From Mesorhizobium atlanticum (GTDB lineage Bacteria > Pseudomonadota > Alphaproteobacteria > Rhizobiales > Rhizobiaceae): a stretch of 64,000 nucleotides of DNA. Location of the stretch: positions 1 to 64,000 of the forward strand of contig NZ_QMBQ01000004.1 of assembly GCF_003289965.1 (NCBI RefSeq), read 5' to 3'. Within the stretch, counting starts at the first letter, position 1. Each line of letters starts with the position of its first letter. Under the pieces are notes generated by a model, which searched no databases, was not told where the DNA came from, and was given only the letters and a program-made list of their open reading frames with translations. A program made the translations under genes and the position numbers. Below are positions 32,013 to 41,084 of this stretch, in pieces.

Positions 32013-32096
32013 CGGTCGACCAGAGGGGGTGGGCCGAAAGTCTGGAGCCCCCTCGCCGCTGGACCCGCGTCCCCCACATTCGGAGATTTTTTTTCG

Positions 32097-32576
32097 ATGG
32101 AGCCGAATTTTGACCTCTTCGGTCATCCGGTTCGTGAGGGCTTCGGTAACCGCGGCCGTCCGCCGTATGAGCCGACCGAAAAAGATCGCAACAAAGTCAA
32201 GCTCTTGCTCGCTTTGGGCTGGGCAAACCAGCGGATTGCCAATGCGCTCGGCGTCTCGCCGGCGACGTTGAAGCGGTATTTTAGAGCCGACATGAAGGAC
32301 CGCGACGCCATGCGCGATCGGCTCGATGCTCGCCGCTTCGAGATCGCCTTCGAGCAGGCGAATGCCGGCAACGTCACCGCCTTGCGCGAACTGGGCGTCA
32401 TGATCGACCGCAACGACCGCATGTCGATCGAGGCCTCGATGGGCAAGGGACGCGACGAGGACAGGCCAGAGAAGGTCGGCAAGAAGGTCGTCGACGAACA
32501 GCGTGCACACGCGGCCGACGCCGACCTGATGGCCGAGCTGGAAAGCGAAGCGGCAACGCAGAATGCTCGCCATTGA
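32097..32576 (+). CDS. Terminase small subunit (DNA recognition)
   Basis: 159 residues. A helix-turn-helix (RNKVKLLLALGWANQRIANALGVSPATLKRYFR) sits near the N-terminus after a short acidic lead, with a helical C-terminal oligomerisation part. This suits recognition of the packaging site. It lies immediately before and overlaps TerL. The 84-bp gap upstream holds a GAGGGGG/CCCCCTC inverted repeat (32023-32054) that may belong to the cos region. Confidence 0.8.
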   Translation: MEPNFDLFGHPVREGFGNRGRPPYEPTEKDRNKVKLLLALGWANQRIANALGVSPATLKRYFRADMKDRDAMRDRLDARRFEIAFEQANAGNVTALRELGVMIDRNDRMSIEASMGKGRDEDRPEKVGKKVVDEQRAHAADADLMAELESEAATQNARH

Positions 32577-34272
32577 GGCGCCACCGCGCTTCGCCTGCCC
32601 GGATTGGTGGGAGCGCATTCAGGCCGGACAGACGCCGATGGCGGATGTTCCGGTCAACCAGGACAAGGCGGCGAAGGCGCTGGCCTTCTTCAATCGACTG
32701 AAGCTGCCGGACGTGCCCGGCAACCCGCCGCTGGCACAGGCCTGCGGCGAGTGGTTCCGCGAAATCCTGGTCGCCTTCCTCGCCAGCGAGGATCCGGCGA
32801 CGAAACAGCGCCTGGTCTGGGAACTGCTCTGCATGGTTCCCAAGAAGAACTCGAAAACGACTTACGTCGCCGCGCTCGGCCTGACGGCACTATTCATGGA
32901 GGAAGCGCCGAACCGGCAGATGCTGATCGTGGCGCCGAGCCAGAACATCTCGGAACGGTGCTTCGACCAGGCGCAGGGCATGATCCGGCTCGATACCCGG
33001 CTCGATGCCATCTTCAAGGTGCAGGATCACCTGAAGTGCATCACCCGGCACAAGACCGGCACAAAACTCGACGTGAAGACCTTCGACACCTCGATCGTCA
33101 CGGGCGAAATCCCGATCTTGACGATCATCGACGAGCTGCACGAACTCGGCAAGAAGCCGAAGGCCGCCGCCGTCATGCAACAGATACGCGGCGGCGGCAT
33201 CACCATGCAGGGCGGCCAGGTCCTGATGATCACGACCCAGTCGGACGAACAGCCGGCCGGAATATGGAAGACGGAACTCGACAAGGCTCGACGGATACGT
33301 GACGGCAAGGGCGGGCGCTCGCCAATCCTGTTGCCGGTGCTCTACGAGTTCCCGGCCGACCTGCAACGCGACCAGGGCTACTGGCGCGATCGACGTCACT
33401 GGAAGTACCTGCTGCCGAACATCGGGCGCTCGATCAGCCCGCAGCGCCTGATCGATGACTACGAAAACAACGGCTCGGCAACCAAGGAAGCCGAGCAGAT
33501 CTGGGCCAGCCAGCATCTCAACATCGAGATCGGCGTCGGCCTCGCCGGCGATGGATGGCGCGGCGCCGAGTATTGGGACCTTCGCGCCGACGAGACGCTG
33601 ACGCTGGAATCGCTGGTCGAGCGATCGGAGGTGGCAGTCGTCGGCGCCGACGGCGGCGGCCTGGACGATCTCTTTGGCGTTTGCGTCATTGGCCGTGAGA
33701 AAGTGACGCGACGCTGGCTAGTCTGGACTCATGCTTTCGCGCATCCAAAAGTGCTCGAGGTGCGCAAGGAGATCGCGCCGCGGCTGCTGGATTTCGAGGC
33801 GGAAGGTTCTCTCGCCTTCTGCGAGGTCTCGCAGTACATCGAGCGGATCGCGGCGATCGCTGCACAGGTGCGCGATGCCGGCCTGCTGCCTGAGAAAAAC
33901 GCCGTCGGCTTCGATCCGAACAACATCGCCGCTTTCGTCGACGCGCTGGCGCTCAAGAAGATCGAGGGCCTGATGCTGCACCGGCTGCGCCAGGGCCCGG
34001 CGCTTTCGCCGGCGCTGTGGGGTCTTGAGCACAAGCTGAGCGACGACACGATCAGCCACGACGGGTCCGACATGATGCGCTGGTCAGTCGGCAACGTGAA
34101 GATCGAGGTCAAGGGCAACGGCAACATGGCCACGAAGCAAGCCGCCGGCCGCACCAAGATAGACCCAGTGATCGCCATGCTGTGCGCGGCGATCCTGATG
34201 AGCTGGAACCCCGAAGCGTCGCCTGAAGGCAACATGGGCGATTACTTCAAATCCCTGGCAGGTGCCGCTTGA
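32563..34272 (+). CDS. Terminase large subunit
   Basis: 569 residues. An ATPase domain with a variant Walker A (MVPKKNSKTTYVAALGL), the adjacent VAPSQNISERCFDQAQGMI segment, and Walker B PILTIIDELHELG. A RNase H-fold nuclease domain follows (VVGADGGGLDDLFGVCVIG and later Asp residues). This motor packages DNA into proheads and cuts it at the cos or pac site. It belongs to the HK97/P27-like TerL group. Its start overlaps TerS. Confidence 0.92.
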   Translation: MLAIEAPPRFACPDWWERIQAGQTPMADVPVNQDKAAKALAFFNRLKLPDVPGNPPLAQACGEWFREILVAFLASEDPATKQRLVWELLCMVPKKNSKTTYVAALGLTALFMEEAPNRQMLIVAPSQNISERCFDQAQGMIRLDTRLDAIFKVQDHLKCITRHKTGTKLDVKTFDTSIVTGEIPILTIIDELHELGKKPKAAAVMQQIRGGGITMQGGQVLMITTQSDEQPAGIWKTELDKARRIRDGKGGRSPILLPVLYEFPADLQRDQGYWRDRRHWKYLLPNIGRSISPQRLIDDYENNGSATKEAEQIWASQHLNIEIGVGLAGDGWRGAEYWDLRADETLTLESLVERSEVAVVGADGGGLDDLFGVCVIGREKVTRRWLVWTHAFAHPKVLEVRKEIAPRLLDFEAEGSLAFCEVSQYIERIAAIAAQVRDAGLLPEKNAVGFDPNNIAAFVDALALKKIEGLMLHRLRQGPALSPALWGLEHKLSDDTISHDGSDMMRWSVGNVKIEVKGNGNMATKQAAGRTKIDPVIAMLCAAILMSWNPEASPEGNMGDYFKSLAGAA

Positions 34273-35495
34273 AGCTCTTTCGCAAGATGGCCGACATGGT
34301 GGTTCGCGCGCTCACGGTGCGGGAGCCGGACGGCTGGTATCCGGCCGGGCAGATCGGCGATGCCGGCGAGCCCGTGACAGGTAGCAACGCGCTCGCACTC
34401 TCCGCGGTCTGGGGATGCGTCAATCTGCTGGCCGGCACGATCTCGTCGCTGCCTCTGATGCTCTATCGGACCTTGGCAGACGGCACGCGGGAAGTCGCCA
34501 GGGATCATCCCCTCTATCGGCTGCTGCATGACAGCCCTAACTTCGATCAGACCGCGGTCGACTTCTGGGACTTCATGGCCTCGTCGATCGAGTTATGGGG
34601 CAACGCCTATGCGCGGCAACTCCGCGGATCGACCGCTATCGCCGCGCTGGTGCCGGTGCGTCCCGACCTGGTGTCGGTCCGCCGCCTGGTCAACGGCACG
34701 CTCGAATATCGGTGGTCATATGAAGGCCGGGCGTATGTCGAGACCGATCAGACGATGCTGCACATTCGCGGCCCGGGCGGCGACCCGCTCGGCGGCATGT
34801 CGACACTGCATTTCGGTCGCCACGCCTTCTCGCTTGCTCGCGCGACGGACAAGGCGGCCGGGAAGACTTTCGCCAACGGCCTGCGCCCATCCGGCGGCCT
34901 GAAGTTCGATAAGTGGCTGACGCAGGATCAGCGCGACATCGCGGAAAAGAAGATCGCCGACAAGATCGGCGCCGACAACGCCGGCAAGCCTCTGGTGCTC
35001 GAAGGCGGCACGGACTGGGTGCAGTTCACCCTGAAACCGGAAGACGCGCAGATGCTCGAATCGCGCGCGTTTTCGGTCGAGGAGATTTGCCGCTTCTTCG
35101 GCGTGCCACCGGTCATGATCGGCCACACATCGAAAACCACAAGCTGGCCGACCGGCGTCGAACAGCAGGGCCTGATCCTGCAGAAGTTCACGCTGCGCCG
35201 TCGTCTGAAGCGCATCGAACAAGCGCTCGAAAAGCAGTTGCTGACGCCGCAGGACAGGGCTGACGGCATCTCGATCGAGTTCAACCTCGAAGGCCTGCTG
35301 CGCGCCGACAGCGCCGGCCGCTCCGCCTTCTACAAGGACATGACCTCGATCGGCGCCATGACCATCAACGAGGTCCGCATGCGCGAGAACATGCCGAAGG
35401 TCGAGGGCGGGGACGTGCCGCGCATGCAGATGCAGAACATCCCCATCACGGCTGATCCGGCCGACCAACAGAACCTGATCGGAGGTCCGAAATGA
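34269..35495 (+). CDS. Phage portal protein, HK97 family
   Basis: 408 residues starting at TTG within the TerL stop (TTGA overlap). ALSAVWGCVNLLAGTISSLPLMLYR and HPLYRLLHDSPNF are typical N-terminal portal features, and EEICRFFGVPPVMIGH with the helical end are typical of the HK97 family. Twelve copies form the vertex ring for DNA entry and the packaging motor. It overlaps the protease gene by 4 bp. Confidence 0.93.
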   Translation: MKLFRKMADMVVRALTVREPDGWYPAGQIGDAGEPVTGSNALALSAVWGCVNLLAGTISSLPLMLYRTLADGTREVARDHPLYRLLHDSPNFDQTAVDFWDFMASSIELWGNAYARQLRGSTAIAALVPVRPDLVSVRRLVNGTLEYRWSYEGRAYVETDQTMLHIRGPGGDPLGGMSTLHFGRHAFSLARATDKAAGKTFANGLRPSGGLKFDKWLTQDQRDIAEKKIADKIGADNAGKPLVLEGGTDWVQFTLKPEDAQMLESRAFSVEEICRFFGVPPVMIGHTSKTTSWPTGVEQQGLILQKFTLRRRLKRIEQALEKQLLTPQDRADGISIEFNLEGLLRADSAGRSAFYKDMTSIGAMTINEVRMRENMPKVEGGDVPRMQMQNIPITADPADQQNLIGGPK

Positions 35496-36157
35496 AGACG
35501 AAGGATTTCGCCCTGCAGGTCAAGGACCTGTCGGATGACGGCACATTCGAGGGCTACGGCTCGATCTTCGGGAACGTCGATTCCTACGGCGAAAAGGTGA
35601 TGCCTGGCGCCTTCGTCGAAAGCCTCGCCCGCCACAAGCGCGAGGGCAGCAATGTGCTCATGCTGTGGAACCACGATATCTACCAGCCGATCGGCGTCTG
35701 GGAAGACCTTGCGGAAGACGCGAAAGGCCTGTGGGGCAAGGGCCGGTTCCTGCTCGACATACAGCGCGCCCGCGAGGTGCACACGCTCGCCAAGAACAAG
35801 GCCATCGGCGGCCTGTCGATCGGCTACAAGGAGGAGGAAGCCGACCAGGAACAGGCTGTGCGCCTGCTCAAGAAGCTCAGCCTCTACGAGATCAGCCCGG
35901 TCACCTTTCCGGCGAACCGCCGGGCGCGGATCGAGGCAGTCAAATCCGAGCGCATGGATGAATTCGCCCGCCGGCTACGCGATGGCGACCCCATGCCCGT
36001 CAAAGATTTCGAGGACATCCTGCGCGAGGCAGGCGTCCCCAAAGCCATGGCCGTACAGATCGCCTCTGTCGGCTATGCGAAGGCCATTCGGAGCGAGTCC
36101 GAGGGCAGCAAGGCGAAAGAACCGGCCGCATTCCTGCAGGCGCTCCTGCGCGGCTGA
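35492..36157 (+). CDS. Prohead protease, HK97 family (U35)
   Basis: 221 residues. It has the herpes-protease-like fold with GYGSIFGNVDSYGEKVMPGAF near the start, the catalytic His in VLMLWNHD and the catalytic Ser in AIGGLSIGYK. It cleaves the capsid's N-terminal delta domain during maturation. ATGA-coupled to the portal gene. Confidence 0.92.
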   Translation: MKTKDFALQVKDLSDDGTFEGYGSIFGNVDSYGEKVMPGAFVESLARHKREGSNVLMLWNHDIYQPIGVWEDLAEDAKGLWGKGRFLLDIQRAREVHTLAKNKAIGGLSIGYKEEEADQEQAVRLLKKLSLYEISPVTFPANRRARIEAVKSERMDEFARRLRDGDPMPVKDFEDILREAGVPKAMAVQIASVGYAKAIRSESEGSKAKEPAAFLQALLRG

Positions 36158-36187
36158 TCACTCACCAACTGTTCGAAGGACATCGTT

Positions 36188-37487
36188 ATGATCAAGAACC
36201 ACCGCATTGTCGCGGGCGGCATTGCTTTGCTCGCCTGCTCCGCCATCGGCCCCCGCATCGCGTTTGAAAAGCCGAACGAAGGCCGCGAAGGCGTCGACGT
36301 CGAAACCCTGGCCAAAGAGGTCAAGGAGAAGTTTCAGAAGGCGCTCGACGACGTCAAGGCGATCGCCGAGGAGGCCCTTGGCAAGGCCAAGGCCGGCGAG
36401 GATCTGACCAAGTCCACCAAGGAAAAAGCCGACCAGGCGCTGACCAAGATGAACGGTCTGAACGAGCAGCTCACCACGCTCGAGCAGAAGATCGCCCGCG
36501 AAGGCCCAAAGGACGATCAGAAGGCCAAGTCGTTCGGCGAGCAGTTCGTCGAGGCCGAGAGCGTCAAGTCGTGGCTGGCCAGCTCGCCGAGCAAGGGCAA
36601 GACCGATCTGCGGATCAAGGCAACGCTTACGTCGGCGACGACCGATACGGCCGGCGCCGTCGGCGACGCCATCGCGCCGACCCGTTTGCCTGGCATCCTG
36701 CCGCTGCCGCAGCGCCGCCTGACCGTCCGCGACCTGATCTCGACCGGCCGCATGGACGGCAGCACGCTGGAATACGTCAAGGGAAACCGGCTTCACCAAC
36801 AATGCCGGCATGGTGGCGGAAGGCACCTCGAAGCCGTCTTCGGACATCAAGCTCGACCTGATGACGACTTCGGCAAAGGTCATCGCGCACTGGATGAAGG
36901 CCTCGCGCCAGGTGCTCGAAGACATTTCGCAGCTTCGCTCCATGATCGACCAGCGCCTGATCTATGGTCTTGCCTACAAGGAAGAGTCCCAGATTTTGAA
37001 CGGTGACGGCACCGGCCAGAATCTCAACGGCATCATTCCGCAGGCAACCGCATATTCGGCGCCGATCTCCCTGGCGGACATGACGATGATCGATGTGCTT
37101 CGCCTCGCAATGCTGCAGGCGGCGTTGGCTGAGTACCCGGCCACCGGCCATGTCCTCAACCCGATCGACTGGACCTATATCGAGACCCAGAAGGACGATA
37201 TCGGCCGTTACATCATCGGCAACCCGCAGGGCTCGATCACGCCCACGCTGTGGGGCCTGCCCGTGGTGCAGACGCAGTCGATGACCGTCCGCAAGTTCCT
37301 GACCGGTGCGTTCAAGCTCGGTGCGCAGATTTTCGACCGTTGGGATGCGCGTGTCGAGGCTGGCTTCGAGAACGACGACTTCACCAAGAACCTCATCACG
37401 ATCCTTGGCGAAGAGCGCGTCGCGCTCGCCGTCTATCGCCCGGAATCCTTCATCTATGGCGATTTCGACACCGCGCTCGCGGCCTGA
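36188..37487 (+). pseudogene. Major capsid protein, HK97 family, one-base frameshift
   Basis: The reading frame from ATG 36188 encodes a helical delta (scaffold) domain and the capsid start, through DAIAPTRLPGILPLPQRRLTVRDLI to GSTLEYVKG. It then loses all similarity, ending at 37006. The rest of the HK97-fold protein (FTNNAGMVAEGTSKP, through to QTQSMTVRKFLTGAFKLGAQIFDRWD) continues in another frame to 37487. Removing one G from the GGG at 36781-36783 restores EYVKETGFTNNAG, the expected sequence. So this is either a recent inactivating insertion, a homopolymer sequencing error, or less likely a programmed +1 shift. The intact gene would be 432 codons. Confidence 0.9.
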
Positions 37488-37510
37488 TCGAGGGAGTTCG
37501 GCTGATCAAG

Positions 37511-37534
37511 GCGGGCGGCATCAAAGCCGCCCGC
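37511..37534 (+). terminator. Hairpin after the capsid gene
   Basis: Perfect 9-bp stem GCGGGCGGC/GCCGCCCGC with a 6-base loop, 23 bp after the capsid stop. There is no T-run, so it is probably a partial terminator or mRNA stabiliser lowering expression of downstream genes relative to capsid. Confidence 0.45.
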
Positions 37535-37557
37535 TCTATCAACCGAAGGAGGTCGCA

Positions 37558-37779
37558 ATGGCTGAAAAGCTGCAATGGAAAGTCCTGCGGGGCCATGAAG
37601 GCGACCGCATCTACAAGGAAGGCGATACCCGCGAGGGCACCCGGGCCGAGCTTGGCCACCTTGAAGGCAAGACGCTGGAATTGATTGGCCCGGTTAAGGC
37701 TGAGAAGGCGGAGCCGGCGTCGAAGAACAAGGCCGAGGGCGCCGCGCCCGCGAACAAGGCCGCGAAACGGCGGAAATAG
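37558..37779 (+). CDS. Small phage protein with Ala/Lys-rich tail
   Basis: 73 residues from ATG 37558 (AGGAGG site). It has a compact N-terminal part (LQWKVLRGHEGDRIYKEGD) and a Lys/Ala-rich C-terminal tail. Position after the capsid suggests a head accessory or decoration-related protein. No family recognised. Confidence 0.6.
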   Translation: MAEKLQWKVLRGHEGDRIYKEGDTREGTRAELGHLEGKTLELIGPVKAEKAEPASKNKAEGAAPANKAAKRRK

Positions 37780-37836
37780 CTCCGTCGGCACCCGGCGCTC
37801 ATCTCCCAGGGCGCCATAACTCCCGAGAGGAAAAAC

Positions 37837-38199
37837 ATGCGTCGCTACAAGGTAGCCATCACCACCGCTGCCGACGGCAGCGCCACGGCCTACACGCCGC
37901 GGCTGTCCGGCAAAATTCACAGCATCCAGTATGTGAAGACCGATTTTGCGAACGGCGTCGGCTTCACAGTCACGTCCGAAGCGACCGGCGAGAGCATCTG
38001 GGCAGAGGCCGCCGTCAACGCGTCGGCTGTGCGCTACCCGCGCGCGCCGACGCATACGCAGGCTGGCGCCGCCGCGCTCTTCGCTGCCGGCGGCACTGCC
38101 GTGCAGGACAAGATCGGTCTCGGCAACGATCGAGTGAAGATTGTCGTTGCAGCCGGCGGCAATGCCAAATCCGGCACCGTGCACGTTCTGGTCGACTGA
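37837..38199 (+). CDS. Hypothetical head-associated protein
   Basis: 120 residues with a beta-rich pattern (YKVAITTAADGSATAYTPRLSGKIHSIQYVKT) and a C-terminal VKIVVAAGGNAKSGTVHVLVD. Proteins of this type follow the capsid gene in Hyphomicrobiales siphoviruses and may be decoration or adaptor proteins; this rests on position only. GAGAGG ribosome site. Confidence 0.6.
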   Translation: MRRYKVAITTAADGSATAYTPRLSGKIHSIQYVKTDFANGVGFTVTSEATGESIWAEAAVNASAVRYPRAPTHTQAGAAALFAAGGTAVQDKIGLGNDRVKIVVAAGGNAKSGTVHVLVD

Positions 38200-38201
38200 T
38201 C

Positions 38202-38771
38202 ATGCTCGCACCTGTCCGCATCGAGGATCCGGAAGACACGCCCGTCTCGCTCGACGACGTGAAGCTGCATTGCCGCGTCGATTTCGACGATGACGACGTG
38301 CTTCTGGAAGCGTTCCTCGATGCGGCCACGGCACACATGGAAAAGATGCTTGACATAGCGCTTGTCACCCAGACCTGGCGGCAGGACTTCGACAGCTTCA
38401 AATGCCTGCGACTGGTCAAGGGGCGCGCGCAGAGTGAAGGCCTGGTCGTCGAATATTGGGACAGCGCCAACGCCGAGCAGACACTTCCCGGCCCGACATA
38501 TCGTATGCTTGTCGATAGCGTTGGGCCGTATGTTGCGATCGCGCCCGGATCGACCTGGCCGCAGGTCTATTGCCGGCCGGATGCGGTGTCCGTGTCCTAT
38601 GTCGCCGGCAGCTCCCCGGAAGGCGTGCCGGCGGCGCTGAAGGCGGCGATCCTGCTGCACGTTGCTCACCTCTATCAGAACCGCGAGGCAGTCACCGTCG
38701 ACGCGGTCTCGAATTTCCTGCCGCTCGGCTACGAGGCCCTGATCTGGCCCTTCAAGAAGGTTGGTCTCTGA
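38202..38771 (+). CDS. Head-tail connector protein (gp6-like)
   Basis: 189 residues. The N-terminal EDTPVSLDDVKLHCRVDFDDDDVLLEAFLDAATAHMEKML is the hallmark of the HK97 gp6/SPP1 gp15-like adaptor, and the C-terminal AILLHVAHLYQNREAV helix completes it. It forms the ring under the portal. One-base overlap with the next gene. Confidence 0.85.
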   Translation: MLAPVRIEDPEDTPVSLDDVKLHCRVDFDDDDVLLEAFLDAATAHMEKMLDIALVTQTWRQDFDSFKCLRLVKGRAQSEGLVVEYWDSANAEQTLPGPTYRMLVDSVGPYVAIAPGSTWPQVYCRPDAVSVSYVAGSSPEGVPAALKAAILLHVAHLYQNREAVTVDAVSNFLPLGYEALIWPFKKVGL

Positions 38772-38980
38772 TGTGGGTCCGCTTCATCGCCGACTTCGAC
38801 TTCTCTCCGGCTGCGCACGGCTGCCGGAGCACCACGGCCTACAAGGCCGGCATGGTGCTGAACGTCACCCGTGAATGCGCCGACAAGGCGATCGACGCCG
38901 GCAAGGCAGTCGCCGGCCGCAAGCCGCGCAAGGACGCACCCTTCGAGGAAGTGAGCGATGCGCAAGCCGACGGCCGGTGA
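38771..38980 (+). CDS. Hypothetical small phage protein
   Basis: 69 residues starting MWVRFIADFDFSPAAHGCRS. KPKKD-like basic and acidic patches lie at the end, and it overlaps the next gene by 23 bp. Small proteins of this kind (beginning M-x-V-x-F-x-x-D-F) lie between connector genes in several alphaproteobacterial phages. Function unknown. Confidence 0.6.
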   Translation: MWVRFIADFDFSPAAHGCRSTTAYKAGMVLNVTRECADKAIDAGKAVAGRKPRKDAPFEEVSDAQADGR

Positions 38981-39302
38981 ACTCCTCTATAACGTCGCCT
39001 TCGACAAGAAGGGCGCGGCATCCGACGGCGCCGGCGGCACCACGACGGCCTTTACCGAACAGTTCTCCTGCCGCGCCGCCTATGTGCATCTGCGCGGCGG
39101 AGAGAGCGTTCAGGCGGCTCGCCTCCAAGGTCAGCACCCGCAGGTGATCCGCGTGCGGTCATCGTCTCACACACGCGGCGTGACGACCGACTGGCGGATC
39201 CGCGACAAGCGCACCGGCGATGTCTTCAACATCCGCGACATCACGCCGGGCCTCGACCGGCAGTTCATCGATTTCCTGTGCCAAAAGGGCGTTGCGCCGT
39301 GA
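38958..39302 (+). CDS. Head closure / head-tail adaptor protein (gp16-like)
   Basis: 114 residues of mostly beta structure. ELLYNVAFDKKGAASDGAGG near the start and RIRDKRTGDVFNIRDITPGLDR at the end match the SPP1 gp16/HK97 gp7 stopper family. It closes the connector after packaging. The stop overlaps the next start (GTGA). Confidence 0.82.
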   Translation: MRKPTAGELLYNVAFDKKGAASDGAGGTTTAFTEQFSCRAAYVHLRGGESVQAARLQGQHPQVIRVRSSSHTRGVTTDWRIRDKRTGDVFNIRDITPGLDRQFIDFLCQKGVAP

Positions 39303-39817
39303 AGATCAAGGGCAAGGATAAGTTTCTGGCGCAAATCGCCGCGCTGCCGCAAGCCTTGCGCAACGAAGTGCGCGCGGCGCTCGAAACGTCGGCCGAAGAG
39401 ATGGTCGATCTCGCAAAGCGCTTTGCGCCCGTCGACAGCGGCGCCCTGAAGAACAGCATCAGCTACAGCTTTGGCGCCTTCACGCCGGAAAACGCGAATG
39501 TTCGCGGCGTCGAAACCTCGGGCGGCAATGCGCGTGCCGCCAAGGGCGAAGCCGGCCTGGCCGTGACCGTGCATGCCGGCGACGCGAAAGCCTGGTATGC
39601 CTCACTCGTCGAGTTCGGCACCGCGGCTCACACCATCAAGCCGAAGCAGCCAGGCGGCGTGCTCGGCTTCAATGGGACCGCCGTCGAGGAGGTGCACCAT
39701 CCCGGCGCATCGGCGCGTCCTTTCTTCTTCCCCGCCTATCGCCTGTCCCGGCAGCGGGCCAAGTCGCGCCTGTCGCGTTCGATCCGCAATGGCGCAAAGA
39801 AGGCCTTCAGCAAATGA
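39299..39817 (+). CDS. HK97 gp10-family tail protein
   Basis: 172 residues from GTG 39299. The family core is visible: EEMVDLAKRFAPVDSGALKNSI, AWYASLVEFGTAAHTI, and HPGASARPFFFPAYRLSR. HK97 gp10-like proteins act as neck or tail completion factors. Coupled to both neighbours by 4-bp overlaps. Confidence 0.88.
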   Translation: MKIKGKDKFLAQIAALPQALRNEVRAALETSAEEMVDLAKRFAPVDSGALKNSISYSFGAFTPENANVRGVETSGGNARAAKGEAGLAVTVHAGDAKAWYASLVEFGTAAHTIKPKQPGGVLGFNGTAVEEVHHPGASARPFFFPAYRLSRQRAKSRLSRSIRNGAKKAFSK

Positions 39818-40203
39818 TCGGCGCCGAGTTCCAGAAAGCACAGTTCGCCGCTTTGAATGGAGCGACAGATGCGGGCGCCAACGTCTTTGACCAGGTGCCG
39901 GAAGAAAATCCGTTTCCGCGCATCACCATCGGTGACGAGCAGGTGATCGACGACACCAACACCTGCCAGGCCGCCTGGGAGGTCTTTTCGGACGTCCACT
40001 GCTGGTCGCGTCCGGAGAGCGGATCAAAGATCGAGGTCAAGACGATCGCCGCGCAAGTCGTGACGGCCGTGCTCGGCATCACAGAGGTCGCCGGCTTCAC
40101 GCTTGTGTCGATCGCGCATCAGACGACGCGGTTTTTCCGCGATCCGGACGGCCTGACTGAGCATGCCGTCGTTTCCTTCCGGGCCTTGATAGACCCGGCC
40201 TAA
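39814..40203 (+). CDS. DUF3168 tail terminator protein
   Basis: 129 residues. NVFDQVPEENPFPRITIGDEQV and the ending FFRDPDGLTEHAVVSFRALID match DUF3168, the tail-terminator (lambda gpU-like) family found in GTA and many siphoviruses. It caps the tail tube at the head side. Confidence 0.85.
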   Translation: MIGAEFQKAQFAALNGATDAGANVFDQVPEENPFPRITIGDEQVIDDTNTCQAAWEVFSDVHCWSRPESGSKIEVKTIAAQVVTAVLGITEVAGFTLVSIAHQTTRFFRDPDGLTEHAVVSFRALIDPA

Positions 40204-40239
40204 CCCGGCCCGGATGGGCGCAACCAAGGAGAGACCACC

Positions 40240-40677
40240 ATGGCACCTGTGCCTCGCGTTACGGGGTCGAAGCTGCTCGTCCAGATCGGCGACGGCGCTA
40301 CGCCCGAAAACTTCGACCATGACTGCCTGATCAACACCAAGCGCGGCGTCAAGTTCACGTCGGAAACCAACGAAACGGTCATGCCTGATTGCAACAATCC
40401 GGAGGATCCGGCGTGGAAGTCGGTCACCAAGGACGGCTTGCAAGCGACGATCTCCGGTGCCGGCATGCTCTATGCCGCATCGCTCGGCAAATGGTGGGCC
40501 TGGTACAACAGCGACGACGCCAAGAATATCCGCTTCAACGTCACGCCGGCCGGCTACTGGCAGGGCGCATTCAAGCTGACCGATTTCGAAGTGACCGCCG
40601 ACGGCAACAAGGACACCGCCACCACGACCCAGACGTTGGTGTCGGACGGCCCGGTCACCTGGACGCCGAACCCCTGA
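40240..40677 (+). CDS. Major tail tube protein
   Basis: 145 residues. PRVTGSKLLVQIGDG and VKFTSETNETVMPDCNNPEDPAW, with the C-terminal FEVTADGNKDTATTTQTLVSDG, match the TP901-1/GTA-type tube family. Repeated hexamers form the tail lumen. GGAGAG site upstream; one-base overlap with the tail chaperone gene. Confidence 0.85.
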   Translation: MAPVPRVTGSKLLVQIGDGATPENFDHDCLINTKRGVKFTSETNETVMPDCNNPEDPAWKSVTKDGLQATISGAGMLYAASLGKWWAWYNSDDAKNIRFNVTPAGYWQGAFKLTDFEVTADGNKDTATTTQTLVSDGPVTWTPNP

Positions 40678-41084
40678 TGACCCGGCACGGTGCAATCGAT
40701 CTGGAATGGGCGGGAGGTTCGCACACCTTCCGCCTGGGGCTTGCCGAGATCGAGGAGTTGGAAGCGACCGTCGATATGTCGGTGTTCCTGCTCTACGCGG
40801 CCATGAACGCGCAGGTGCCTTTCGCCCGGCTGAAGCATTATTCCGAGACGATCCGGCTTGGCCTCATGGGCGGCGGCATGAAGCCGGTCGAGGCGCGGCT
40901 GCTGGTCAAGCGCTATGTCGACGAGCGTCCGCTTGTCGAAAGCGTGGCGCTTGGCGAGGTCATCCTGCGGGCCGCGATGGAGCGCGTTCACGCGCCGTCG
41001 CTGGAGGATGATGCGCCGGGGGAACAGAAGGCGCCGAAGTCAAACGGCTCGACTTCGGCGCCATCTACGGCAACGCCGCCCTGA
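40677..41084 (+). CDS. Tail assembly chaperone, first frame (GTA gp10-like)
   Basis: 135 residues. GAIDLEWAGGSHTFRLGLAEIEELEATVD, then ARLLVKRYVDERPLVESVALGEVILRAAM, fit the GTA-type tail chaperone family (Phage_TAC). The last ~25 residues (SNGSTSAPSTATPP) look non-conserved. The -1 frame below them is protein-like (KRLDFGAIYGNAALMGI), so a G/GT-style -1 frameshift is likely. The exact slip site is unclear; GGGGGAA at 41018-41024 is the best candidate. Confidence 0.78.
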   Translation: MTRHGAIDLEWAGGSHTFRLGLAEIEELEATVDMSVFLLYAAMNAQVPFARLKHYSETIRLGLMGGGMKPVEARLLVKRYVDERPLVESVALGEVILRAAMERVHAPSLEDDAPGEQKAPKSNGSTSAPSTATPP

